Assembly (NCBI GenBank): GCA_019235885.1
Contig: JAFAKB010000051.1
Coordinates: 16,875-80,874 of the forward strand
DNA length: 64,000 nucleotides
Source: Candidatus Eremiobacterota bacterium
Lineage (GTDB): Bacteria; Vulcanimicrobiota; Vulcanimicrobiia; Vulcanimicrobiales; Vulcanimicrobiaceae
Direction: 5' to 3'
Shown: positions 18,444 through 27,039 of the stretch, piece after piece
Layout: the number at the start of each line of letters is the position of its first letter
Numbering within the stretch: the stretch's first letter is position 1
Made by a program: the position numbers and the translations under genes
The notes under the pieces: model-generated
Told to the model about the DNA's origin: nothing
What the model saw: only the letters and a program-made list of their open reading frames with translations
The model's database searches: none

Positions 18444-19658
18444 CTACGCGGGCGCCGCGAGGGCGGCGAACGGTGCGAGCTCGTCGCCCGCGAGCGAGAG
18501 GGCGTCGGTCGGTTCGCCGAGCGCGTAGCGGCCGTCGCCGCGCAGCTCGGCGAGCGCCGCTTCGGAGGCGGCGAACGTCTCGACGTGCAGCGTGTCGAGG
18601 ATGCGCACGATGCGGCCGTCGCGGGCGTCGGCGATGCCGGCGGCGTTGAGCGCGTGGCGGATCGCGTCGGCGTCGTGATCGCAGACGATCGGCAAGCGCG
18701 CGCACGCGGGGTGCGCGGCGGTGAGCACGTTGAGATACGTCGCGCCCCAGTCGATCGCGTCGGCCAGGCGGCGGGTGCAGAAATCGGCCAAGCCGATCCC
18801 CGTCGCGTTCCCGCCGGATTCCGGTGAAAGGTGGCGCACGTAGAGCTGATCGACGACGGGCCGCGGGACTTTCTGCGAGCGGCCGTCGACGGCGCGGCCG
18901 GTGACGTTCGTGTCCATCCCGGCACCCGAGTAGTTCTTGCCCATGCGGTCGACGATCAGCAGGTCGAGCGCTTCGAACGGCAGCTGCGGCATCAGCTCGC
19001 GCGCGCGCAGCAGCAAGCGCTCTTCGGCGGCGACGATGTGACTCGCAGGAACCGCTTCGAGCGCGTGCGTGCCGCCGCGGTTGTCTTCGACGATGGCCAA
19101 GCCGGCGACGATCGGCATCCGCTCGAACATCAGCGCGGCGATCTCGCGGATGATCGGCTCGTAGCCCCAGCGCGCGAACGCCGCGTGGTAGCGCGCGGCG
19201 CCGATCGCTTTGCCCAAGCCGATCGCCGTCATCTTCAAGAGGCCGCTCTCGATCGCGCCGCTGAAGTCGGTGTGTGGCTTGACGCGGCCGACGACGACGA
19301 TCGCGTCGGCCTGCGCCGCGCGCGCGTCGCAGACGACCTCGATCCCGTGCGCGTTCGTGCGGCCGACGTCGACGACGTCCATACCGCTCTCGATCGGCGC
19401 GCCGGCGCTGGTTTCGGTGACGCCGAGGTGCGCGAGCATCGCGCGCTGGCCGTCACCCGTCCCGCCGCCGTGCGAGCCCATCGCGGCGAGGAGGAACGGC
19501 GTCCCGCCCGCGTCGCGCACCGCCTCACAGGCGCCGCGCAAGACTTCGCCGATTCGCGCGATCCCGCGGCTCCCGGCCGTGACGGCGACCCGTGCCCCGG
19601 GGCGCAAGCCGGGGACGTTCAGCGTGTCGCGGACCAGCCGCGCGCCGCTCGCGCTCAT
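18444..19658 (-). CDS. LarA-like nickel-pincer-type isomerase homologue
   Basis: 404 residues resembling the LarA/DUF2088 superfamily, whose founding member is nickel-pincer lactate racemase; many homologues interconvert other 2-hydroxy acids. Visible marks are AVTAGSRGIARIGEVL, the AMGSHGGGTGDGQ loop, VGRVKPHTDFSGAIESGLLK, MTAIGLGKAIGA and DRMGKNYSGAGMDTNV. Whether the cofactor is used cannot be told from sequence, and no larB/larC/larE maturation genes are in this window. GGAGG lies just upstream of the ATG at 19658. Cotranscribed with the epimerase and divergent from the UxaA pair, consistent with a hydroxy-acid catabolic module (inference). Confidence 0.7.
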   Translation of the reverse strand: MSASGARLVRDTLNVPGLRPGARVAVTAGSRGIARIGEVLRGACEAVRDAGGTPFLLAAMGSHGGGTGDGQRAMLAHLGVTETSAGAPIESGMDVVDVGRTNAHGIEVVCDARAAQADAIVVVGRVKPHTDFSGAIESGLLKMTAIGLGKAIGAARYHAAFARWGYEPIIREIAALMFERMPIVAGLAIVEDNRGGTHALEAVPASHIVAAEERLLLRARELMPQLPFEALDLLIVDRMGKNYSGAGMDTNVTGRAVDGRSQKVPRPVVDQLYVRHLSPESGGNATGIGLADFCTRRLADAIDWGATYLNVLTAAHPACARLPIVCDHDADAIRHALNAAGIADARDGRIVRILDTLHVETFAASEAALAELRGDGRYALGEPTDALSLAGDELAPFAALAAPA

Positions 19659-19723
19659 CGAGCCTCCAACATCAAGCTGACGTCTCGCGGGGTTGTCCGA
19701 TCACTTGACGGGTCCTCCGCGCC

Positions 19724-19772
19724 GGGCCGGCAGGAGTTGTCCGCCGGGCCGGGCCGGCAGGAGTTGTCCGCC
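19724..19772. repeat. 27-bp tandem repeat, two units, in divergent promoter region
   Basis: GGGCCGGCAGGAGTTGTCCG is repeated with a 27-bp period: the 22-nt units at 19724-19745 and 19751-19772 are identical. The repeat fills the gap between the divergent LarA-like gene and the UxaA pair, ending 10 nt before the ATG at 19783. It could be a regulator-binding site or a simple duplication. Confidence 0.7.
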
Positions 19773-19782
19773 GGCCGCGACG

Positions 19783-20106
19783 ATGCTACCCGCGAACATG
19801 CCGCTCTCGGACGACGGGGCCGCCCTGCGTTTGAAGGACGACGATGACGTCGCCGTCGCGCTGCGGCCGCTCGCGCCCGGCGACACCGTCCGGTTCGCCG
19901 GCGGCGCGCCGGCGGTCAGCCTCGCGTCGGAGATACCGACGGGTCACAAGTTCGCCACGCGGCCGATCCCCGCCGGCGCACTGATCCGCAAGTACGGGCA
20001 GGTGATCGGGCGCGCGAGCGCGCCGATCGGCGCGGGCGAGCACGTGCACGTGCACAACGTCGAAGGGACGCGCGGCCGCGGCGACCTCGAGGAAGCGGTA
20101 CGATGA
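19783..20106 (+). CDS. UxaA-type hydro-lyase, small SAF-domain subunit
   Basis: 107 residues from ATG 19783 (a second ATG at 19798 is equally possible; the longer frame upstream reads through the 27-bp repeats and is unlikely). The protein is a SAF domain like the N-terminus of altronate/galactarate dehydratase and the small subunit of sulfolactate sulfo-lyase. Marks are IPTGHKFATRPIPAGALIRK, YGQVIGRASAPIGAGEHVH and VHNVEGTRGRGD. It overlaps the large subunit by 4 nt. The split-subunit layout matches the SuyA/SuyB type as well as divided UxaA enzymes. Confidence 0.85.
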   Translation: MLPANMPLSDDGAALRLKDDDDVAVALRPLAPGDTVRFAGGAPAVSLASEIPTGHKFATRPIPAGALIRKYGQVIGRASAPIGAGEHVHVHNVEGTRGRGDLEEAVR

Positions 20107-21278
20107 GCGCTGCCTCCGCGGCCAAGACGTTCATGGGCTACCGGCGCGCGAACGGGACCGTCGGGATCCGCAACCACGTGCTGGTGCTGCCGTCGGTGAT
20201 GTGCGCGAACCACGTCGTCGAGCTGATCGGGCGCAAAGTTCCGGATGTCGTGACCGTGCAGCACCCCACCGGCTGTTCGCAAGTCGGCGCGGACTTCGAG
20301 CAGACGAAGCGCACGATGGCGGGCTTCGCGGCGAACCCGAACGTCGCGGCGGTGCTGGTCGTCGGGCTCGGCTGCGAGACGAACGAGTCGAAGGCGCTCG
20401 CCGAAGAGATCGCCGCGCGCGGCCAGCGGGTCGAGGTGATCGGGATTCAGGAGTCGGGCGGGACGACCGAGACGATCGCGCGCGGCGTGGCGATCGCGAA
20501 GCAGCTGCTGGAAGAAGCGGCGCGGCACGAACGCACCGAGTGCCCGGTGAGCGCGCTGATCGTCGGCACGGAATGCGGCGGGAGCGACGGCTTCAGCGGG
20601 ATCACGGCGAATCCCGCGCTCGGCTGCGCCAGCGATCGCGTCGTTGCGGAAGGCGGCACGGTGATCCTCGCCGAGGTGCCGGAGCTGGTCGGCGCGGAGC
20701 ACCTGCTCGCGGCGCGCGCGAGCGAGCCCGTCGCGGCGAAGCTGTACGAGCTGATCGAGCGCGTCGAGGCGCGCGCGCGGGCGATGCACGTCGACATGCG
20801 CGGCGGCAACCCGACCCAGGGGAACATCGCCGGCGGGCTGACCACGATCGAAGAGAAGTCGCTCGGCGCCGCGTACAAGGGCGGCTCGACGGAGCTGCGC
20901 GAGGTCGTCGAGTACGCCGAGCGGCCGTCCGAAACGGGGCTGGTCGTGATGGACACGCCGGGCCAGGACATCGAGCAGCTCACCGGGATGATCGCCGGCG
21001 GCGCGCAGGTGGTCGTCTTCACGACCGGGCGCGGAACGCCGACCGGCTCGCCGATCGCGCCGGTGATCAAGGTGGCGACCAACACGGCAATGTTCGAGCG
21101 CATGCGCGAGAACATGGACGTCAACGCGGGCGCGATCGTCGACGGGACGCGCACGCTGGAAGAAGTCGGCGAGGAGATCTTCGGGTGGATCGTCGACGCC
21201 GCGAACGGGCGCGAGCCCGCGGCGGAAGAGCTTGGCTTCCGCGACTTCGCGATCAACCGCATCGGGCCGTCGTTCTGA
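20103..21278 (+). CDS. UxaA-type hydro-lyase, large subunit
   Basis: 391 residues of the UxaA C-terminal family (altronate/galactarate dehydratase, sulfolactate sulfo-lyase large subunit). Marks are GYRRANGTVGIRNHVLVLPS, VQHPTGCSQ, VGLGCETNE, VGTECGGSDGFSGITANPA, DMRGGNPTQGNIAGGLTTIE and VVFTTGRGTPTGSPIAPVIK. The Cys residues in HPTGCSQ, GLGCE and TECGG are those conserved in this iron-dependent family. Substrate cannot be fixed: altronate, galactarate or sulfolactate are all possible. Together with the SAF subunit and the divergent LarA-like/epimerase pair it suggests uptake and breakdown of a hydroxy acid. A dispersed repeat follows the stop. Confidence 0.87.
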   Translation: MSAASAAKTFMGYRRANGTVGIRNHVLVLPSVMCANHVVELIGRKVPDVVTVQHPTGCSQVGADFEQTKRTMAGFAANPNVAAVLVVGLGCETNESKALAEEIAARGQRVEVIGIQESGGTTETIARGVAIAKQLLEEAARHERTECPVSALIVGTECGGSDGFSGITANPALGCASDRVVAEGGTVILAEVPELVGAEHLLAARASEPVAAKLYELIERVEARARAMHVDMRGGNPTQGNIAGGLTTIEEKSLGAAYKGGSTELREVVEYAERPSETGLVVMDTPGQDIEQLTGMIAGGAQVVVFTTGRGTPTGSPIAPVIKVATNTAMFERMRENMDVNAGAIVDGTRTLEEVGEEIFGWIVDAANGREPAAEELGFRDFAINRIGPSF

Positions 21279-21280
21279 TC

Positions 21281-21302
21281 CTTCGACGAGCTCAGGATGA
21301 CA
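21281..21302 (+). repeat. Dispersed 22-bp repeat, copy after UxaA
   Basis: CTTCGACGAGCTCAGGATGACA, three bases after the stop of the large UxaA subunit. Same core as copies at 27486, 40461 and 60056. Confidence 0.7.
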
Positions 21303-21339
21303 ATGTAGCTGCACACTGCACTCTGGAAAGGAGCGTTCG

Positions 21340-22500
21340 TTGGTGAGACTCGACCGGAAGAGGTTTCTTGCGACGACCGGCGCGGCGGCGGCCGCTGCCG
21401 CCGTCGGATTTCCCGCCGTCGTGGGCGCAGCTGCGGAGCCGATTCGGCTCGGCACCATTCCGTGCTTGACCGGTTCGAACGCGCTGCTCGGCCAGCAGGA
21501 GCACGAGGGGATCGCGCTGGCGGTCGAAGAGATCAACGCGCGACCCGACAAGGTCTACGGGGGCCGGCCGTTCGAGATCGTCGAGGAAGACGCGACGAAC
21601 GACAACCAGTCGGCCGTGGCGGCGCTGAACAAGCTGCTCGGCGAGAACGTCGTCGCGGTCGTCTGCCCGGTGCTCTCGACGCAAGTGCAGGCGATGGCGC
21701 CGGTGATGAAGACGCACGAGATTCCCTGGATGACGGGCGGCACAGCGGTGAAGAACACGCAGCTCGGCGTGCCGGGGATGTTCCGCCTGCGCGCCTCCGA
21801 CGCCATTACCGCCGCCGGAATGACGAACTTCGCCGTGAAGGACAAGAAAGGCAAGAAAGTCGCCATCCTTCACGCGAGCGACGCGTTCGGCACCGGCGGT
21901 GCCGATCAGATCGTGCAGGACCTCAAGAAGCTCGGCCTCGACCCGGTCGCCAACGAGCAGTATCCGAAGGACGCCAAAGACTTCACCGCTGAGATCCTCA
22001 AGATCAAGCAGGCCGGCGCCGACGTGCTCCTGACGTACATCCAGAACCCGAGCGACACGGCGATCATCCTCAAGCAGATTCGCTCGCTCGGGCTCGGCAT
22101 CCCGATCATCGGCTCGCCCTCGCTCACCAATCAGACGGCAATGGAGGTTGCCGGAAAAGACGCGAACGGCGCGTACGGCGCCGTCGACTTCATCGTTGGG
22201 TTCAACTCGAACGTCGCGACCCACTTCCTGACGGCGTTTTTCAACAAGTACCACCACCTGCCCGACGTCGGAACCGGTTCCGGCTGGGTCTACGACGCGG
22301 TCTACATGCTGGCATCCGTGTATAAGAAGCAGCGGTCGACCGATCCGAAGCAGACGATCGCCTCGCTCAAAGGCGTCAAAGGCTGGGAAGGCGTCCTCGG
22401 GCGCTTTGACGCCGACGCCGAAGGCAACATGGTGCACTCCGTCTCGATCGGGCAGATTCAGAACGGCAAGCTGCACCTCGTAAAGAAGGTCTCCGGCTAG
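21340..22500 (+). CDS. Branched-chain amino acid ABC transporter, substrate-binding protein (operon 1)
   Basis: 386 residues, LivJ/LivK-type periplasmic binding protein. The start is TTG 21340 or GTG 21343; AAGGAG at 21328-21333 suits both. The N-terminus has RKRFLATTG then a hydrophobic Ala-rich stretch, a weak Tat-like or Sec signal. The mature part reads IRLGTIPCLTGSNALLGQQE, EDATNDNQSAVAALNKLL and VAILHASDAFGTGGAD, the type I binding-protein fold. First gene of a five-gene Liv cassette; the stop overlaps the permease start. The ligand may be a branched-chain amino acid or another compound; this family is broad. Confidence 0.9.
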   Translation: MVRLDRKRFLATTGAAAAAAAVGFPAVVGAAAEPIRLGTIPCLTGSNALLGQQEHEGIALAVEEINARPDKVYGGRPFEIVEEDATNDNQSAVAALNKLLGENVVAVVCPVLSTQVQAMAPVMKTHEIPWMTGGTAVKNTQLGVPGMFRLRASDAITAAGMTNFAVKDKKGKKVAILHASDAFGTGGADQIVQDLKKLGLDPVANEQYPKDAKDFTAEILKIKQAGADVLLTYIQNPSDTAIILKQIRSLGLGIPIIGSPSLTNQTAMEVAGKDANGAYGAVDFIVGFNSNVATHFLTAFFNKYHHLPDVGTGSGWVYDAVYMLASVYKKQRSTDPKQTIASLKGVKGWEGVLGRFDADAEGNMVHSVSIGQIQNGKLHLVKKVSG

Positions 22501-23420
22501 TGCCGCACCTCGACCCGGTCGCCAACATGCAGCTGCTCGTCAGCGGGCTGGCGATCGGGTCGATCTACGCCCTGGTCGCGCTCGGCTTCGTGCTGATCTA
22601 CAACGCGGTCGGGGTGGTGAACTTCGCGCAAGGTGAGTTCGTGATGTTCCCCGCCTACGTCGCGGCGACGTTTCTGCTGCCGGCGGTCACGGTGTTCGGG
22701 ACGGTGGTGCACTGGCAGCTCCCGGTGCTCGCCGTGTACCTGCTGGTGCTGGTGCTGATGGTCGCGTTCGGGCTGGTCTTCAACCGCATCGCATACCATC
22801 CGCTGCGCGACCGCGGCTGGCTGCCGGTCGTGATCTCGACGATCGGCGTCTCGATCTTCCTGCGCAACGCCGCCCAGCTGACGTGGGGCAGCCAGCCGCT
22901 GGTGATCCCGAGCCTCTTCCCGGTCGACACGGTCGCCGTCGGGCCGCTGCACATCCGGCCGCAGGACTTGGTCATCATCGGCGTCACCGCGCTGCTGATC
23001 GCGTTTCAGTACGTGCTGTTCGAGCGCACGACGCTCGGCAAGCAGATGCGCGCGACGGCGCAAGACCGCACCACCGCGCGGCTGATCGGGATCCGGGTCG
23101 GCCGGATCGTCGCGATCACGTTCGTCTACAGCGCGCTGCTCGGCACGATTTCGGGGCTGCTCGTCGCGCCGCTGTTCACCGTGACGAAGGAGATGGGCGG
23201 GCTGATCGCGCTCAAGGCGTTCGCCGCCAGCATCGTCGGCGGGTTCGGCAGCATCCCGGGCGCGATCGTCGGCGGCTTGGCGATCGGCGTCGTCGAGACG
23301 TTCGGCGGCTTCTACTTCTCCGCCGCGTACGTCGACGCGATCGCGTTCGTGATCTTGATCGCGGTGCTGCTGGTGAAGCCGTCCGGCATCTTCGGGGAAC
23401 GCGTGGCGGAGAAGGCGTGA
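22500..23420 (+). CDS. Branched-chain amino acid ABC transporter permease, LivH-type (operon 1)
   Basis: 306 residues, about eight hydrophobic segments. LivH hallmarks are QLLVSGLAIGSIYALVALGF near the start, NAVGVVNFAQGEFVMF, FNRIAYHPLRDRGWLPVVIS and the coupling region DRTTARLIGIRVGRIVAI. The end is PSGIFGERVAEKA. GTG start overlaps the upstream stop (TAGTG), and its stop overlaps the livM-type gene. Confidence 0.93.
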   Translation: MPHLDPVANMQLLVSGLAIGSIYALVALGFVLIYNAVGVVNFAQGEFVMFPAYVAATFLLPAVTVFGTVVHWQLPVLAVYLLVLVLMVAFGLVFNRIAYHPLRDRGWLPVVISTIGVSIFLRNAAQLTWGSQPLVIPSLFPVDTVAVGPLHIRPQDLVIIGVTALLIAFQYVLFERTTLGKQMRATAQDRTTARLIGIRVGRIVAITFVYSALLGTISGLLVAPLFTVTKEMGGLIALKAFAASIVGGFGSIPGAIVGGLAIGVVETFGGFYFSAAYVDAIAFVILIAVLLVKPSGIFGERVAEKA

Positions 23421-24436
23421 GGTATCGCTGGATCGCCGTTGCCGCGCTCGTCGTGGTGCTCGCGCTGCTGCCGAGGATCGCCTCGTCGGACTACGTGCTC
23501 ACGCTGGTCGACCTCGCCGGAATTTACGCGATCGCGGTGATGGGGCTCGGCATTCTGCTCGGGTTCACCGGGCAGATGTCGCTCGCGCAAGCGGCGTTCT
23601 TCGGGATCGGCGCGTACACGTCGGGCTGGATCACCACGCACCTGAACCTGTTCCCGGGGCATCCCGGCTGGTCGGTGTGGGCCGGTATGCTGCTCGCCGT
23701 CGCGATGAGCGCGCTGATCGGCGTTATCGTCGGCTATCCCTGTCTGCGGCTCTCCGGGCACTACCTCGCGCTGGCGACGATCGGCTTCGGCATCATCACG
23801 CAGCTGGTGCTGATCAACTGGAAGGACGTCACCAACGGCAGCGACGGGATGACCGGGATCCCGCCGCCGGAGATCGGGCCCTGGACGCTCGACACCTACG
23901 CGAAGTACTACTATCTCGTGCTGGCCGCCGTGCTCGTCTGCGCGTACGTCGCCTGGCGGATCAAGACGACGCGCCCCGGCCGCGCGCTGCACGCGATCCG
24001 CGAGAACGAGATCGCCGCGCGTGCAAGCGGGATCGACGCGACGCGCTACAAAGTCGTCGCGTTCGCCCTCGCCGGCGCGTACGCAGGCCTCGCCGGCAGC
24101 CTGCTCGCGCACGACATCAAGTTCCTGAGCCCCGACTCGTACTCGTTCGATCAGTCGGTCGTGTTTCTGGTGATGCTGATCTTGGGCGGCTCGTCCTCGA
24201 TCGGCGGCGCGATCCTGGGCGCGGTGCTGCTGACGTTCCTGCCCGAGGTGCTGCGGCCGCTGAAAACCTCGTACATCATGGTGTACGGCGCGGCGGTGAT
24301 CGCGATGATCGTGTTCATGCCGCAGGGACTGGTCGGACTGCTCGCGGCGTTGCGCGCGCGCTTTCAAGGCGGCTCGCCGCCGCCCGACGTCGCGCCCGCC
24401 GGGCTCGTCGGCGAGGCGGAGCCCGGGACCGCATGA
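23417..24436 (+). CDS. Branched-chain amino acid ABC transporter permease, LivM-type (operon 1)
   Basis: 339 residues from GTG 23417, overlapping the LivH stop by 4 nt; the open frame extends further upstream only as an antiphase reading of livH. LivM marks: GILLGFTGQMSLAQAAFFGI, GYPCLRLSGHYLALATIGFG, the periplasmic NGSDGMTGIPPPEIG segment, RALHAIRENEIAARASGID (coupling helix) and FMPQGLVGLL at the end. Eight to ten hydrophobic segments. Confidence 0.93.
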   Translation: MRYRWIAVAALVVVLALLPRIASSDYVLTLVDLAGIYAIAVMGLGILLGFTGQMSLAQAAFFGIGAYTSGWITTHLNLFPGHPGWSVWAGMLLAVAMSALIGVIVGYPCLRLSGHYLALATIGFGIITQLVLINWKDVTNGSDGMTGIPPPEIGPWTLDTYAKYYYLVLAAVLVCAYVAWRIKTTRPGRALHAIRENEIAARASGIDATRYKVVAFALAGAYAGLAGSLLAHDIKFLSPDSYSFDQSVVFLVMLILGGSSSIGGAILGAVLLTFLPEVLRPLKTSYIMVYGAAVIAMIVFMPQGLVGLLAALRARFQGGSPPPDVAPAGLVGEAEPGTA

Positions 24437-25236
24437 GCATTTCGAACGCGCGCGCAGCAGCGCAGAGCGGGCTGCTCGAAATTCGCGGCTTGATCAAGCG
24501 CTTCGGCGGCGTGACGGCGGTCAACGCGCTCGACATGACGGTCCGGGCCGGCGACGTCCACGCGCTGATCGGACCGAACGGCTCGGGCAAGACCACCACG
24601 CTCAACGTGATCTCCGGGTTGTACCGCGCGGACGGCGGCTCGATCCGTTTCGACGGCGCCGAGATCGCGGGACGTCCCGCGCACGCGATCGCGGCCGGCG
24701 GGATCGCGCGCACCTTTCAGAACATCCGGCTGTTCGGCGAGCTGACCGTCGCGGAGAACGTGATGATCGGCCGCCACGCGCGCACGCGCACCGGCTTTTT
24801 CGGCGCGCTGTTGCCCGGCGGCGCGACGGCGCGCGAAGAGCGCGAGACGCGCGAGCGCGCGCACGAGCTGCTGCGGTTCGTCGGCTTGGAGAACGTGGCC
24901 GGGGCGCCGGCGCGCAGCTTGCCGTACGGCGACCAGCGGCGGGTCGAGATCGCGCGCGCGCTCGCGAGCGAGCCGCGCCTGCTGCTGCTCGACGAACCAG
25001 CGGCCGGGATGAATCCCTCGGAGACCGACGCGCTGGTCGCGCTGCTGCGCACGATCCGCGCGCAGGGGACGACGCTGCTGCTGATCGAGCACGACATGAA
25101 CCTCGTGATGTCGGTCAGCGACACGATCACGGTGCTGAACTTCGGCCAGCACATCGCCGAAGGACCGCCGGCCGAGGTCGCGCGCAACCCCGACGTGATC
25201 ACCGCGTACCTGGGCGGAACGCTCGATGCTGCTTGA
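24433..25236 (+). CDS. Branched-chain amino acid ABC transporter ATPase, LivG-type (operon 1)
   Basis: 267 residues. Walker A is GPNGSGKTT, the LivG-specific FQNIRLFGELTVAENVMIG follows. The signature region reads SLPYGDQRRVEIARALA, as usual for LivG, and Walker B is LLLLDEPAAGMNPSE with H-loop LLIEHDMNLVM. An 11-residue N-terminal lead precedes the domain. ATG overlaps livM by 4 nt and the 3' end overlaps livF by 11 nt. Confidence 0.94.
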   Translation: MSISNARAAAQSGLLEIRGLIKRFGGVTAVNALDMTVRAGDVHALIGPNGSGKTTTLNVISGLYRADGGSIRFDGAEIAGRPAHAIAAGGIARTFQNIRLFGELTVAENVMIGRHARTRTGFFGALLPGGATAREERETRERAHELLRFVGLENVAGAPARSLPYGDQRRVEIARALASEPRLLLLDEPAAGMNPSETDALVALLRTIRAQGTTLLLIEHDMNLVMSVSDTITVLNFGQHIAEGPPAEVARNPDVITAYLGGTLDAA

Positions 25237-25975
25237 GATCGACGGGCTGGTCGTTCGCTACGGCGCGGTGGAGGCGCTGCACGGGATCTCGCTCGGCGTC
25301 GAAGCGGGCGAGATCGTCGCGCTGCTCGGCGCGAACGGTGCCGGCAAGAGCACGACGCTCAAGGCGATCTCGCGCCTGTTGCCGCCGAGCGGCGGCAGCA
25401 TCCGTTTCGGCGGACGTTCGCTCGAGGGGCTCGACCCGGAAGACGTCGTCGCGCTGGGGATCGCGCACGTCCCCGAAGGGCGCAAGATCTTCCCGGGGCT
25501 GAGCGTCGTCGACAACTTGCGGCTCGGCGCGACGCCGCGCCGAGATGCCGGTCGCGCACAGACCGACGCGGACGTCGATGAGATGCTGCAGCTCTTCCCG
25601 CCGCTGCGCCCGCTCGGCGCGAAGATGGGCTGGACGCTCTCGGGGGGCGAGCAGCAGATGCTCGCGATCGCGCGCGGTCTCATGGCGCGCCCGAAGCTCT
25701 TGCTGCTCGACGAGCCGTCGCTGGGACTCGCGCCGCTGGTGGTGAAGGACGTGATGGAGACGATCGCGCGGATCGCGCGCGACGGCACGACGGTGCTGCT
25801 GGTCGAGCAGAACGCGCACCTCGCGCTGCAGATCGCCTCGCGCGCGTACGTGCTCGAAACGGGCCGCGTCGCGCTGAGCGGCGCCGCCTCGGAGTTGCTG
25901 AAGAGCGACGAGATGCGCCGTGCGTACCTGGGCAGCGCGGTGCGCGTCGCTGCGGCCATCGACGCGGCGGTATGA
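25226..25975 (+). CDS. Branched-chain amino acid ABC transporter ATPase, LivF-type (operon 1)
   Basis: 249 residues. Walker A GANGAGKST, IAHVPEGRKIFPGLSVVDNL (LivF marker), signature LSGGEQQMLAIARGLM, Walker B LLLLDEPSLGLAP and H-loop LLVEQNAHLAL. Last gene of the cassette. The downstream Tat-protein gene starts 1 nt after its stop, so it may be cotranscribed. Confidence 0.94.
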   Translation: MLLEIDGLVVRYGAVEALHGISLGVEAGEIVALLGANGAGKSTTLKAISRLLPPSGGSIRFGGRSLEGLDPEDVVALGIAHVPEGRKIFPGLSVVDNLRLGATPRRDAGRAQTDADVDEMLQLFPPLRPLGAKMGWTLSGGEQQMLAIARGLMARPKLLLLDEPSLGLAPLVVKDVMETIARIARDGTTVLLVEQNAHLALQIASRAYVLETGRVALSGAASELLKSDEMRRAYLGSAVRVAAAIDAAV

Positions 25976-25976
25976 C

Positions 25977-26939
25977 GTGCGCGCCAGCCGGCGTCTCTTT
26001 CTGATCGCGCTCGGTGCGCTTACCGCGGCGCCGGCGCGCGCGCGGGCCGCCGACGATCCGGCGGCGCCGGTCGTGATCCCGACCGTGTTGGAAGGCGGCC
26101 GGTTCTTCGCGACGCCGCGCGTCGCGGCGGACGGCGCGATGATGAAACTGTGGCTCGACACCGACGGCGGCGGCTTTCTGTTCAGCGAGACCGTCGCGCG
26201 CTGGAAGCTGCCGCTCGTCCCAGATCCGAACGGCAAGCCGACGCGCTGGGCGCGGCTGCCGGAGTTCGCTTCCGATGCGTCGATACCGCAGCCGGCGGGG
26301 CGCGGCGGCCGGCTGGTGGTCTTTGCGCGGAACGCCGATGCGCGGCGCGATCCGATCCTGAACGGCTTCGACGGTCAGCTCGGCGCGAGCTGGTTCCAAG
26401 GCGGCCGCTGGACGTTCGACTATCCCGCACGGCGCGTGCTGTTGCGCGGCCCGCTCACCGCGGACGACGGCGCGCGCGTGCGGGTGGCGTTCCCGCACGA
26501 CGCGAGCGGCAGCCGCGTCGACGGCGGCGAGTATCCCAGCGTGCTGGTGACGATCGACGGCGTCGCGCACGCGATGGCGTTCGATATCGCCGCGAGCGTC
26601 GCGGTGAACGAGGCGGCGCGCAAGCGCTTCGCCGACGATCTGCCGCAGGTGCGCGCGACGAGCTTCGTCAAACGCGCGCTGCTCGCGGCCTGGCGCGCGA
26701 AGCATCCGGACTGGCCGGTGCTCGAGAACGTCTCCGTGACCTCGGGAATCGCGGCGATTCGCGTTCCGGCGGTCCGTCTGGAAGCGCTCAACCTCGGGCC
26801 GCTGTGGTTCACGACTCGCCCCGGCGACGACGTCTTCGATGGCCCCGATGCCTCGCTGGACGGCAAGCTCGGCGTAAACGCGTACGCGAGCCGCGTGGTG
26901 ACGCTGGACTACCCGCGCGCGATCCTAGCGATTCGCTGA
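25977..26939 (+). CDS. Tat-exported retropepsin-like protein, second half degenerate
   Basis: 320 residues from GTG 25977. The N-terminus has SRRLFLIALGALTAAPARA, a textbook Tat motif (S-R-R-x-F-L), and a cleavage region near residue 24. Two similar halves follow. Each ends in a retropepsin-type segment: GQLGASWFQGGRWTFDYPAR and GKLGVNAYASRVVTLDYPRA. The first half has an Asp motif LDTDGGG (about residues 60-66) in place of the D-T-G active site. The matching position in the second half is FDIAASV, which lacks the T/S-G. The protein may be a weak or non-catalytic aspartyl protease relative. It follows livF by 1 nt, so a link with the transporter is possible but unproven. Confidence 0.6.
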   Translation: MRASRRLFLIALGALTAAPARARAADDPAAPVVIPTVLEGGRFFATPRVAADGAMMKLWLDTDGGGFLFSETVARWKLPLVPDPNGKPTRWARLPEFASDASIPQPAGRGGRLVVFARNADARRDPILNGFDGQLGASWFQGGRWTFDYPARRVLLRGPLTADDGARVRVAFPHDASGSRVDGGEYPSVLVTIDGVAHAMAFDIAASVAVNEAARKRFADDLPQVRATSFVKRALLAAWRAKHPDWPVLENVSVTSGIAAIRVPAVRLEALNLGPLWFTTRPGDDVFDGPDASLDGKLGVNAYASRVVTLDYPRAILAIR

Positions 26940-27039
26940 CGATCTGCGTGACACCGAACTGCGGGTGGTGAACTGTTCGTGACGAGCTGCCGCCTGATGC
27001 ACGAGGACTTTCGCACTGAACGCGCCGAAGTGGCGGGTC

